Shown here one piece after another: positions 47,429-58,900 of a stretch of 64,000 nucleotides of DNA. Location: positions 8,276,238-8,340,237 of the forward strand of contig JAEMBT020000008.1 in the NCBI GenBank assembly GCA_018873245.2. The letters are read 5' to 3'. Below the pieces are notes generated by a model. That model did no database searches. It was not told the DNA's origin and saw only the letters and a program-made list of their open reading frames with translations. Source of the DNA: Archegozetes longisetosus. Taxonomy: Eukaryota > Arthropoda > Arachnida > Sarcoptiformes > Trhypochthoniidae. The position numbers were made by a program, and so were the translations under genes. How positions within the stretch are numbered: position 1 is the first letter of the stretch; every line of letters starts with the position of its first letter.

Positions 47429-47880
47429 AAAATGTTTGATTAGTCAATGAAGCTAAATGACTAAAACTTAATACCGAATATGAATTTTCGGTTTGGGTTT
47501 ATCACCAATAAGAAGCCCTTTTCATATTTGAAAGTAGACAAAAGGCTCTTCTTGCGGTCAAAGCTTCATATTTAAATACAAAAGTAGTTCATATTTTTCG
47601 CTTGAAGTCAACTGAAAACTAGACAATAACTATAGATTTAAATGAAGACAGAACTATCGATACTGAAGCTAATATCTTATATAAAAATTTAAACAGCCTT
47701 TCAATAAATCAGTAAATCTAATATCTATGTTGAATTATTAATTAGTTCAAATATACCTAATGAAATAAAGTTTAATGAACATTGCCAAAACATTGGCAAA
47801 ATATCTGAATTCATGAATGAGAATAATAGGCTGGAAAAGTGTGATTCGACGTAATACACAAATTATTAACTGTAAAATAA
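47429..47880. other. Gene-free AT-rich stretch
   Basis: Nothing recognised. Confidence 0.3.
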
Positions 47881-48057
47881 ATGAAACAAGAAGATTTTGA
47901 GCTCTCGCCTGAAAATTTTGAAGTATTCCCAGTCAACAAACTGATTAAAAGATGGGTCCTTGTACGAAGAGACAGAAGGGTTTATGTTGGCAATCCAAGA
48001 TCAAGTAATAACGACAAGAAACTACCAGAAACACCGAAAGCATGTAAACTCCTCTGA
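47881..48057 (+). CDS. Unrecognised 58-codon ORF upstream of the GPATCH3 remnant
   Basis: ATG-started and basic in its second half (LIKRWVLVRRDRRVYVGNPR). It lies about 370 bp upstream of the GPATCH3-like exon on the same strand and could be a relic of an earlier exon, but I cannot align it to that family. Low confidence. Confidence 0.25.
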   Translation: MKQEDFELSPENFEVFPVNKLIKRWVLVRRDRRVYVGNPRSSNNDKKLPETPKACKLL

Positions 48058-48432
48058 AGTCATCCCAAAAGTCATCTCAGCAAATAAATAGATCCACCAA
48101 GAACAGTATAAGTATTTGGATAAAATTAATATCTCTAATTTCATAGTTAATCAAATTTTAAAATCTGTAATCTTAGAAACCTGAAGTATAGTTAGAAAAT
48201 TCTCAACGTTGTAAATTGATTTGATTGCATCTATAGTGTCTAGTAACTAAGTCCCCTGTAGTATAAAACAATAAAGTACTCTGAGATAAACAAAATTCAA
48301 TAATAATAATAATCTGATAAATAATGATTTAGATTTAGAAAAGACATGAAAAGGTATATTACTAGTGATAATTTTGTAAAATTAAGTAATAGTTATGTAT
48401 ACAAAGACATTAAGAGTAAAACGTTTAAGTAA

Positions 48433-48995
48433 AGTGATGGTAATAAGAGTAGCGATGGTTCGAATGAAGATGAAGAAGAAGAATGGGATAGATATGAGTC
48501 ACTACACGATGACGTGACAGAACAGGAGAGGACTAAAGAGAGATTATTTGAAGAAGTTAAGCTTCAGTGGGTAAAAGGCGGTTCTGGACTTGTTTTCTAT
48601 ACAGACGCGCAGTTTTGGGACTTGAGTGACAATAAGGGAGACTTTGATGAAAAAACTGCTGATGACTGGGATCTCGATATGAGTTTGTATCACAAAAGTC
48701 AATCATTTGCTAATAACGATGCCATTCGTTTGATAGCAATCAGAGATCAGATTAAGTTAAGAAAAGGAAAGAGAAAATCAGGTAAATTTAAAGTTAATTC
48801 TGTTTATGATAACAGGTATGAAATCAACAGTTTTGAGCTTATATTAGGTTATTTTATCTGATTATAAATTTTATTCATTTTGCCAGTGATTCACAAATTA
48901 GTTCTTTTGAGAGACACACGAAAGGCATCGGAAGACAAGTAATGAAACGTCAGGGTTGGAAAAGTGGTTCAGGTTTGGGAAAATATTTTAATTGA
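48433..48995 (+). pseudogene. GPATCH3: GPATCH3-like gene remnant (G-patch protein), two exons
   Basis: Exon 1 (to 48815; ATG at 48514, with open frame back to a TAA near 48432) has acidic EDEEEEWDRYESL, then WVKGGSGLVFYTDAQFWDLS, GDFDEKTADDWDLDMSLY, hallmark blocks of GPATCH3. Splicing 48816-48886 joins VYDN to SDSQISSFERHTKGIGRQVM, followed by the G-patch core RQGWKSGSGLGK. A TGA at 48993-48995 then stops the frame, while the reading IAEPIPDCGSYCHLGFKVR continues in frame behind it, so TGA probably replaced GGA. G-patch proteins bind RNA helicases or RNA; vertebrate GPATCH3 has a nuclear role. The RRM-like N-terminus was not found. With the nonsense codon inside the G-patch and the Tc3 insertion downstream I call it a pseudogene. 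Confidence 0.82.
48816..48886 (+). other. Intron of the GPATCH3-like gene
   Basis: Donor AACAG|GTATGA and acceptor TTTTGCCAG|TGATTC. Removing 71 nt keeps the GPATCH3 frame (phase 2). Without splicing the ORF ends at 48861 inside the intron. Confidence 0.85.
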
Positions 48996-49089
48996 ATAGC
49001 GGAACCGATCCCTGATTGCGGATCTTATTGCCACTTAGGATTTAAGGTTAGGATTGGGGGAGAAACGTCTAGACAAGTTTTGATCTGTC

Positions 49090-50490
49090 CAGCCCTAGCG
49101 GTCCTTGGGCGGGAACCATAAACAGGTTTTTAAAATGCGACATAAATATAGCACGAGCGCCTTTGAAGCCATTTAATTTTGTTTTTATCATCGATCTATT
49201 GTTTATTTCTGGACATTTTCACCGAACTAGTGTATGTATGACCTTTTTTTCTTTTTGATAATAAATTTCTATTATATAGCATGCCTAGAGGTTGCCAATT
49301 AAGCCAGCTAGAACAAGGGAAGATTATGGCCTACCGCGACCAAGGCCTAAACCCCACCACGATCGGGAAGAAGCTGGGACGAGACCGGACTACAATCGCA
49401 AGATTCCTCAAAGATCCAGAGAACTACGGATAGGCCAAACGACCAGGACGACCGCGAACACTCGATGAGCGTTCAGAGCGGCCAGCACTGGTTTGCTTTC
49501 CGCAAACCAGATCAAGGTCGCCCAGAAGGTGCCTCTGAGCACCAGGAGTGTTCAACGACTCATCACCTCATCGCCGCACCTAAAGTACGAGAAGAGGAAG
49601 AAGCGCCCAAAACTAGAACAACAACATATTCTGGCACGACTGAGTTGGGGCGGGCTAATGGTATCTTGGACCACCATGTGGAGAACCATCCTCTTCAGCG
49701 ATGAAAAAAAGTTCAATCTGGACGGTCCTGATGGCTACGAATACTACTGGCACGACCTTAGGAAGGAGCGCTATTCCAAACGGGCTCAGGGAGGAGGTTC
49801 CGTTATGGTATGGGCTGCCTTCGGGTATAACGGAAAAACAACCATCGCCTTCCAGGATGGTCTGCAGAACGGAGAAGCCTACCAGGAAGTCCTCCGTCAA
49901 CACCTCCTACCCTTTGATCAGCGAATTGGTGGTCGTAACTGGAGGTTCCAGCAAGACAATGCACCAATTCACACAGCCAGAACAACGAAAGAGTGGTTCT
50001 AAGACCATCGAGTTCGGGTTTTAAGGTGGCCAGCACGCAGCCCAGATCTCAATCCTATTGAGAACCTCTGGGGGTCTTTGGTTCGGCTAGTATACGCCAG
50101 TGATCGTCAATACGACACTACTACCGAACTTAAGGCCGCCATTGAGTCCTCTTGGGACCAGATCCAGCTGGCCGAACTTCAAAATCTAGTCCAGTCGATG
50201 CCCCGACGCATTATTCAGCTTATCAAGAAGAACGGACAGGCCACCAACTACTAAACATCTTTTTATTCCAAATTTCCGGTACGCGTGCTATAATTATGTT
50301 GCACCCGAAATACACATAAAACTAGTTTTTCGGTCGCTGCCGCGCTGGGTTGGGGGGTAGGAAATTTAAAATTTTTGTGATTATTCATTACCTAGTTTTT
50401 AATTAGTCAAATTTTTTTTTGTATAATATTGTGTCAATAAAAAGTTATTCAAAAATTTCATCGCGGGCTATACTTTTGTCGCGAACTGTA
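49090..50490 (+). mobile_element. Tc3-like element, left terminus truncated
   Basis: The right terminus is a typical Tc1/mariner end at 50461-50490 (complement reads TACAGTTCGCGACAAAAG). An inner inverted pair TGCRACATAAWTATAGCACG is present on both sides (about 49137-49160 and 50285-50310), but the outer left terminus is missing, so the left 100-150 bp are deleted or replaced. The central part is near 50% GC, unlike its surroundings. It lies just downstream of the GPATCH3 remnant. Confidence 0.82.
49281..50254 (+). pseudogene. Tc3-like transposase (DD34E), two stops and one frameshift
   Basis: ATG at 49281 opens MPRGCQLSQLEQGKIMAYRD, an HTH typical of Tc3-like transposases, with a second HTH (TIGKKLGRDRTTIARFLKD). 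TAG at 49430-49432 is the first stop. A one-base shift lies between it and the long ORF at 49493-50002. Catalytic residues are present: first Asp in ILFSDEKKFNLDGPDG, second in FQQDNAPIHTA, Glu in RSPDLNPIENLWG, with 34 residues between the last two. TAA at 50000-50002 falls between them. The frame then continues cleanly to TAA at 50252-50254. Lesions are few, so the insertion is fairly recent. Confidence 0.88.
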
Positions 50491-53400
50491 GAGGAGCAAA
50501 ACTTCAATCTTTTCAGCTTTTAAAGTCTGATGACAACAAATCTTAAAAATATTTAAATTACTGTATACTTATGTAAATATGGATTTAGTTATGAACTGTT
50601 TTGAAAAATAGTTTCTGATTAACTGTTTATTAACCGTAAATTGTACAAAAGCATTGATTACATAATAAATTATTTCTATCACTGAATGTATAACTGAATG
50701 TGAGAACTTAGTTCTTGCAAAAATGAAAGTTTCGGATCATTTTTATATGAGGACAACTTTGTGGAAACTTTCATTGAAAATTTTGTATATATTGAGTTTA
50801 GCTCAGGCTCTTCTATCAGTTAATGGAATGTTTAATTTACCTTTTATCGAAACTGGTATTACTTCACATATTTTGAGCAGATGGGCATTTTTATACTGTA
50901 AATAATCTTATGACCATCAATAGTAAAAGTAGTGATTTGTCAATAATAGAGTGAACGAAACCAAATGGTGGATATGCGGATAAAATTAGTATTCTCATCA
51001 TAGAATATCACTATATTTTTTGAAAATTTCTTATTGACTCTCTTTTATATCTTAGGTCAATGACTGAGACAGACCTGATCTGCGTTTCCAGTCGTTTGTG
51101 TCGTACATATTATTTGGTAATTTCGTTGTCTAGTGCTTTGATCACAGATTCGAGATTTTCGAATAAATAAAGGGAAACATTGTGATCAACCAGCGAGTAC
51201 TTTGTGAATATAAAATTTGAAGATACTTCATGAAAGACCCATAACTTTTGAAGAAATTTTTTGTTTCGTTGATTGATTGTGATGCCGTTCCGGCTCGAGC
51301 TCCGAAAAGCTTAAGGAGAGGCTAAAAATACTTGTCTAAAGTTCTGAAATGAATTTTAACTATATTCCTAAATAAATATAAGATTTTAGTTGATTGCAAT
51401 CCTTTATTTAGAAAAAAATATAGGGAACAATAGAGATAAAAAACAGATAAAATATGAAACAGTTAATTAGTGATAAAAAATAACTCTGCTCTGCTTTCCT
51501 TATATTTTTGAAAATTTGTCACAAATTTTAATAATATAAAGATTCGAGATTTTAACATTTTGAATATTTTCACACAAAAAATCCATCAAATTGGCAAATA
51601 TTTTTCAAATGTGCCTACATTCATTAAGAAGCCAATGAGTCTTTGATTAGTGTTGTAAAAAGAAATCTCTAGAAACTCTCTCGAGCAACTTGAAATATTT
51701 CTTTAGATTTTCCAACGCTAGTTTTGATTATAAGGCCTTCGCTCGAAGACATTGAATTTTTAACTTAACTTTTAATTACAGAATAGATTTAATAATCTAT
51801 AAAAAGAAACTATTGAAATGGAATATGGTTTATATGTAAAAATTTTATATCATCAAATATAAAAAATTGAACGCATTGATAAAATTATTAAAACCTTAGA
51901 CATTATTGAAGATTAAAATTTGACATGTAGAGTAATGAGAAATTGGTACAAATTTCCTAAATTCATAACGGCCTAACATTAAATTAGGGAGAAAAATTTA
52001 GAATTATTTCGAATAGTTAAATTTTTAAATTATTTTTCTAATTTAGAGAGTTACGCGAGATTTTTTTGATAGGTGGTCAGAGCGAAAACTGTAATACATA
52101 GAAAATTTAATTATTTTATTGAATTCTACACAAGAAATGGAATTGATGTCAGTTTAATTTATAATCAGCAAGCTGATCATCAACTTTTTAAAGGCTTCAA
52201 GTCGAACAAGGTAAGGTCTGAGAAAGTTTTGCAACGATTCAACTCAACTTTTAATATACTCCAGTTCAAAACATCATTTCACTTCAACCTCCTCTTTGAT
52301 AATCACTCGAAATATGTTCAGCACCTTCAGATTCAGAGTCTTGCCCAGACAAGCATTATACAGTAGAAGAAATTATGATTCTCGAGTAGCAGTGTTGAGT
52401 TGCTTTAGCCTTCATGTATTAAGCTTATTTTCGAATGAAAGTCACATCTTCAACTGAAGGTACACTATCTGATGATTTCAAAGAGGGGTTGCATTGAGCC
52501 TAAGGATAGCTTTTCCAACTGTGTTCTAATTCTTTAACTACTCATAACTTTTTCAACTATGAATTTATGAAAATTCCAATTTAGTCATGATTTGGCACTA
52601 GTTCACAGCAGTGTTTACTTTCTTTGATGTCTTCCTCGCTCTTGACCCAAATGTTGGTCACTTTGATGGTTGAGCTAACGAATTAGCTAAGCACAAAAAA
52701 TCATTAGAAGGCTCCAAGTTGAAAAAATTACTTTTTTATCAATTCGCGAGCCATTTGCAAAACTGGAGCCTGTCTTTAATATAGATTAGTGCTTTGAGAA
52801 GTTTGGCGATGACATAAAAGGGGTTTATCCTTTTTTTTCACTGAACCGTCTGATCTTTTAACGAGAAGCTTATTTTCCTCTTCCCTACAATTTTCAGAGA
52901 AACAATATTGTTACATTCTTTTCGTTTGTTGCTCACAGCCATCATAGTTTCTTTGTTCTCATCATAAAGTTTGATGTCCATTGTTAGGATATTTTACAAA
53001 GCAATCATCTAGCTTCTTATCAAATAATCAATGACCCAATTTGTTGACGGTCAAACTTTCACTGCAATCCAAGCTCTTGAGATGAATGAAACTATGGTAT
53101 TGTTAGCTTCTCGAGGTGTGGTTCTTCTAGTTCTGTAAGTTGTTCCATGTTTTGCATTATCATAAGTTCCACGCATTGAAATATTTCGAAATTATTTTAA
53201 ACACATTAAAACTTAAAAGAATAAAAGATGTTTAAACACAAAAGTCAGCTGTTTATGATGACTGACAAAACAAAATGCTCGCGATTCTAATGTTTAACAT
53301 TTTTTTATAAACTTTGTGCATCGATTCCACTTTGAAAGAACAAAGATTTTTAGATTTCAATTCCATCTACTTATTAACAGTTTACGCTGTGATCTCCTAT

Positions 53401-53963
53401 CAAAGATCTTTAACAACCGTTATAATATCAAATAATGCGTTGAAAATACAACTATTTTGGCTTATAATAGTAGAATAAGGTCTAGAAATGTGTTCCTAAC
53501 AATAAACAAAGAATAAAGGTTAAATATGTGAGTAAAGGGATAGCGATTAATCAGGATTTTTGAGCGTTTGGCTGCAAAGCTATTAATAATTTTCAATATT
53601 TTTCCAATTGAATACATAAGTCATTTTATTCAATGCAATCAATTGTTAATTCGATATAATATATGATAAAAGTTACGCAAAATAGCAATTCAATAAAAAC
53701 TGAAGTGAGAACAAAATCGGCATTCTTCCAGTCTTTAGTGAACAGATATTAATGGTTTAAACTAAATTTGCATTCAATTGAAAACTTGAATCACTTATGA
53801 TCTTGTTTTCTGCTATCAATAAACAACTTGTTGTAAGACAGCATTCATTATAACAAAGAATAGGAATAAGATGGGTTTTAATTAGATAATCAAGTTATAT
53901 AAAACTAAGTTCGGATTTTTATATTGAGTGGAAAAACTTAATTCTTCGTCTTTTTTCAAGTTA
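50491..53963. other. Gene-free AT-rich stretch
   Basis: About 3.5 kb. A 60-codon plus-strand ORF (50723-50905) has a hydrophobic N-terminal half like a signal peptide but no family. A 97-codon open frame (52073-52366) has no ATG at its edge and no motif. I call no gene here. Confidence 0.35.
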
Positions 53964-54377
53964 TCAATAAGTAACTGCATATAATATATTAGGATGAGTG
54001 ACAAAATATTTTTGACAAATCAAATGAAAAAAATTGATAACAAACCAATTCCTTTTGTTGGCGCTAAGAGTAGGCAATGTAAAACATCGGGTCTCGTCAT
54101 TGCCATGATTTCCGTTGTCTTCCATTTTGATATGATAGTAATTAATCTTATGTCGCTGTATTGTGTTAAATGATAAACAATCAGCTCTTCGTGAGAATAT
54201 AGAGCCCAACGAATTTCACTTTCGCTTATTGATGTGGCCGAAGAAGTATTTGTTCATATTGGATGATTCATCTCCTACTGTGGATATCGATGGAGATACG
54301 TGATTCGAAGAGCCACCCGAACTGGTTGACGACATCGAAAAACTATGCATTCTAATTAGTTCGCGACTCCGAGCCAT
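53964..54377 (-). pseudogene. Unrecognised ORF split by one TGA
   Basis: ATG at 54377-54375 opens a Ser-rich 53-residue stretch (MARSRELIRMHSFSMSSTSS, then SSNHVSPSISTVGDESSNMN). A single TGA (54218-54216) follows FGHINKRK, and the same frame remains open for 81 more codons (GSIFSRRADCLSFNTIQRHK) to 53964. In AT-rich DNA a 138-codon frame broken only once is worth recording. I do not recognise the protein. It may be a decayed exon, and the TGA could be a former TGG. Confidence 0.3.
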
Positions 54378-54523
54378 TGCTGCTTAATTGGTATACATGC
54401 TATGACTGGGTTTGTTATTTTTATTGATCGAGACCAGTGCTGACGAACATTTTGTCTGACAGCTTATTGATTGATCATAAAACTAGTTTCTTAACATGTT
54501 TCGTGTAATTTAGATTACACAAC

Positions 54524-55020
54524 TACAAGGGGTGGTCATTAAGTCTGACATAGCCAGACATAGAAGGAATTGATATTCGGGGAATATCAGCTAGGGATAG
54601 TAAATGATACTCCTTTTATGTAATATTTATCAAGTTTGATATAGATAGACCCATTAGTTTAGTCCCAATTGAAATTTGAGTGAGATAAGATCGTGTGTGC
54701 TTGAGAAGTGGAGAAAACTGAGCTGAACGCTATTATTCACAAAAAAGAATATGACTCCACTGGAAATTTACACTGATATGCTGAATGTCATGTCAGTGTA
54801 AGTTTCTAGCAACCACACCTTCATCTTATGAGCATGGACTCTGTGAGCGAGTGGATTGAGTCGAAAGAAAAAAACTTTTCTGGAGAGGATTAAGCACTGC
54901 AGCATTGACTAATGAAGTGTACTTTTGTCAAAGGAGATTATGTTGAAAAATAAAATGATCTTGTATTTCAAATTTGTTTCTTTCCATATCGGGCTAAGAA
55001 CATGTTGATCACCCCTTATA
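54524..55020. mobile_element. Deleted mariner-type element
   Basis: Ends TACAAGGGGTGGTCATTAA and TTGATCACCCCTTATA are roughly inverted, with TA at the borders. The interior near 54750-54900 reads MTPLEIYTDMLNVMSV and SVSEWIESKEKNFSGED across stops, like the HTH region of a mariner transposase. About 497 bp; the catalytic part is absent. Confidence 0.6.
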
Positions 55021-55607
55021 GAAGTTATGTTTTGACCGAACACTTTATAGAAATTATTCTATAAATATTTCTATGAACCAGAAAATTACTCCCTTTCAAA
55101 TAAAGTGAACTTAGGATTCGTGAAACAAAATAAAATTTATTTTAATAGCGATTTTTAAGGCTTTATAAGTAAGATGGCATAACTTTAAAAATTAGATGAA
55201 ATCAGCAAATCAGAAAATTTCAATTAAGAAAGTGAATATTTCTTAATAATAAGTAAAGCCATGAAATGTATGTATTCATCCATAAATTATGAGTGAAGTA
55301 TGCGAGCATTTCGTTCTTTTTCCTGAATACTGTTATTATAAACAAAGGTTAGCAAAGACATATTTTGTGGACTGGCCCATAATAATAACGTCAGTCATTG
55401 ACTGTTTACGTGCTAAAACATTGATAGGATGTAAAATATTGATATAATCAAGGGGAGACAAACTTTCAACATCTGGCATGTAATATATTGATGAATAGAT
55501 ATCTTTCAAAGCTTTACTAATAAACAATAAGTAATTACTGTTAAACAACTATCTGTATTTTTAAAAATAATTATAAAGAATAAGTTATCGGGCTTAACTA
55601 TTAATTA
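55021..55607. other. Gene-free stretch
   Basis: The 70-codon minus-strand ORF at 55336-55548 has no recognisable motif. Confidence 0.3.
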
Positions 55608-55787
55608 GGGGATGATTCAAGAGTCTCGACTATCGAGTCTTACTCAAGAGTTTTAACTCTCGATCTCGATCAAATGCAGTAGACTGGCGAGATTCTCGAA
55701 AGTTTTCAAAAAATATCAATTTGAGATCTCGATCGAGAGTTGAAGCTCGAGACTCGAGAGTAGAGATTCTCGGAAAAATCATCCTCC
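55608..55787. repeat. Short MITE-like inverted repeat
   Basis: GGGGATGATTCAAGAGTCTC on the left and the complement of GAGGATGATTTTTCCGAGA on the right bound about 180 bp made mostly of CTCGA/ TCGAG words. Non-coding. It lies in the 3' flank of the ankyrin gene. Confidence 0.65.
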
Positions 55788-55848
55788 ACTATTAATTAAT
55801 GAGTGAAGTAATTTTAATAATTAAAAAATTTTCAATTACTTTGTTTGC

Positions 55849-55854
55849 TTTATT
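55849..55854 (-). promoter_or_regulatory. Candidate polyadenylation signal of the ankyrin gene
   Basis: AATAAA on the minus strand, about 140 nt past the stop codon. Plausible position, but the motif is frequent by chance in such AT-rich DNA. Confidence 0.3.
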
Positions 55855-55996
55855 AGAAGGTTCACGTAATGCTATAAATGCTTGATATTTTTCAATAGAA
55901 GATCTAAAAAATATTTCGATTTTTGATGAGAAACCCTCTCGAATAGGTTTTCAGAAACTTTCTATAACACTAATCTATGACGACCTACCCCTGGGT

Positions 55997-58900
55997 TTAC
56001 TGAGTTCTTTGTTTAGAAAGCTTAGTCATAGATAAATTGGCATTGTTATTTGAGTTACAAGCTTTGAAACTATCCATAAATTCATTTATATTACTAGCAG
56101 TTTCTGTTCTCTTCAATATGTTCTCAAAGTTATTTGTAATACTTATCGCATTAATATCTATTCTGCTTTCTATAAGTTCTTTAGGTGATGAAAAATAATT
56201 TGGTAAAATATAATTTTCTCCTGTAAATCTTCTGATCAATAAATCAAATAATGAAATTGCTCCATTGATATCAAATTGTGATAACCTTGGAGAGATTTTA
56301 CCTGAAGGTGTGTTATTTTGCTGCTCGGGCGATAAAAAAGGAAAATTTTGATTAGCAATAAACAAACCACTTGAAGGATTTAGCATAATTTTTGCCCAAC
56401 TCAACAAAGTGTTTATTAGAGATAGTCTGCTTGTTGCACTACTTGCTACCATCTCAATATCACGGCGGCTACGTTGACGAATATTTCTTCTTTCCTGTTC
56501 TTCCCTTAAAAATTCTACTATATTTAGCTTGTTATTCTCTAAAGCAACATCAAATAGATTTTTGCCATAATAATTTTTAGCGTGAATATCAGCACCATTA
56601 TCTATAAGAAGTTTGACCATGTCCAATCCACCCGATTTAGCAGCTTCATGCAGGGGTGTATTTCCAGTATACAAACTACTATCATTTATTTCAGCGCCTC
56701 TATCTATTAAATATCTCGCAATTTTTACATGACCATCTTTAGCAGCTATATGTAACGGTGCTAGCTGAGGACCATTTCTGATAACACTAGCTCCCTTTTC
56801 CACTAAGAATTTTACAATCACCAAACAGCCAGCTGAAACGGCCTCACTTAAAATCGTCCAACGACTCCGACTATCACTATTAACATCTGCTCCTTTTTCT
56901 ACAAGAAATTTTACTAAGGATAAGTTGCCTGATCTGGCGGCAAAATGTAAAGGCACATCTCGGTTACGTCCCTTAGAATTAACATCAGCACCTTTATCTA
57001 CGAGGAACTTTGCTACATCCAAATTACCCTCTTGTGCAGCCCAGTGTAAAGGCGTATTACCATCCCTATCCCAAGTATTAATCTTAGTTTCTATAAATAG
57101 TTCTACTGCCTTTGATGTACCATATTTAATAGCAGCCCGTAGGGGTGTAATATTACTCAGAATAGCCAATCTATTCACTAGGAGCTTTACCACTTCTAAT
57201 TTATTATTCTTCTCTGCTAGTATTAAGGGTGTGAAACCATTGTTGCTTTTATCATTAATTGTAGCTCCTTTGCCCAACAGAAGTTCAACAACATTCAGAT
57301 AACCATTATAAGCAGCCCAGTGTAAAGGTGTGCGATTAAAATTATTTTTAGCTCCAACGTCTGCGCCTTTTTCTATGAGAAACTTTACTACATCTGAGTT
57401 TCCTTCTTTGGCAGCATAGTGTAAAAGTGTTGAACCAAAATTATCTTTAGCTTCTATTTGAGCGCCTTTATCTATAAGAAATTTTATTACATTCAAATTA
57501 CCGCTATATGCAGTCCAGTGTAAAGGTGTCCAACCATCATTTTTCTTAATATTAACATTAGCTCCTTTATCAACAAGCAGCTTAACCATATCCAAATTAT
57601 CATTGTAAGCAGCAATGTGTAGAGATGTCCAACCATTATTATTTTTAGAGTTAATATCAGCACCTTTTCCTACAAGAAGTGTTACTACTTTTAAATCACC
57701 TTCTTTTGTAGACAGATGTAACGGTGTCCAACCTTCCTTGTCTCTGGCATTAATATTAGCACCTTTAACAAGGGAATCCTCAATTTTATTAATATCTTTA
57801 TGCTTTACAGCGTCGAACAACTCTTTATCCAATAAAAATCTGAAAACTTCAGGATGACTTTCCTTGTCTACAATATCTAATGGTATTTTACCATCAGAAT
57901 TCTTAGCATTAATATTAGCACCTTTACGTAAAAGAAGCTCAACTGCATCCAAGTTGCGATTTTCAGTAGCCAAGTGCAAAGATGTACATGCCTTATTATT
58001 AGGGGCATTAACATCTGCACCTCTTTCTATGAGAAATTCGGCAACCTCGACCTTTCCATTTTTCACAGCCATGTGCAAAGGAGTATTTCCATAGATATTA
58101 ACAACAGTAATATTAGCCTTTTTCTCATCTAAAAGGTATTTTACTACATTCAAGTGACCATTAAATGCAGCAGATTCTAAGGGAGTAACACCATCTTTGT
58201 CAGCAACATTAACATCAGTAGATTCATTAAAAAGAAGTTTCACAACATCCAATCTGCCACCGTGAGCAGCCAAGTGCAAAGGAGTAAGATCATCATTACT
58301 TTTAGCATTTACGTTGGCGCCTTTATTGATAAGAAACTCAACTAAATTAGGATTACACCGAGCAGCATAATGTAAAGGTGTCCAGCCATAATTGTCTTTA
58401 ATATTAATATTAGCTTTATTTATAAAATGACTTGCTGTCTTAAATGTACCGTATTTAGCTGCAGTGTGTAAAGCGGTCATGTTATTTAAAGTAGCAAGCT
58501 TACTAACAAAAAGACGTATTATCTCTGCTATTTCTGCAAAATGTAAAGGTGTAAGGCCTGAATTAGTTTTAGCATTAATGTCAGCACCCTTATTAAGAAG
58601 AAAAGTTACTACATCCAAGTTATTCCTTGAAGCAGCTCTGTGAAGTGGAGTCCAGCCGTCTTTATCAGTGACCGAAAAATCGGCACCTTTTTCTATAAGG
58701 AACTTCACTACATCTAATTCACCCGAATAAGCAGCTCTGTGAAGTGGAGTCCAGCCGTCTTTATCAGTGACCGAAAAATCGGCACCTTTTTCTATAAGGA
58801 ACTTCACTACATCCCATTTACTCGAATAAGCAGCTCTGTGAAGTGGAGTCCAGCCGTCTTTATCAGAGACCGAAAAATCGGCACCTTTTTCTATAAGGAA

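Noticed and set aside
52073..52366. 97-codon open frame
   Set aside because: It begins at GTG without an ATG at its edge and shows no motif. Chance or a relic of unknown origin.
54216..54218. TGA as a selenocysteine codon
   Set aside because: No recognised selenoprotein family and no SECIS-like structure could be identified. A mutated Trp codon is simpler.
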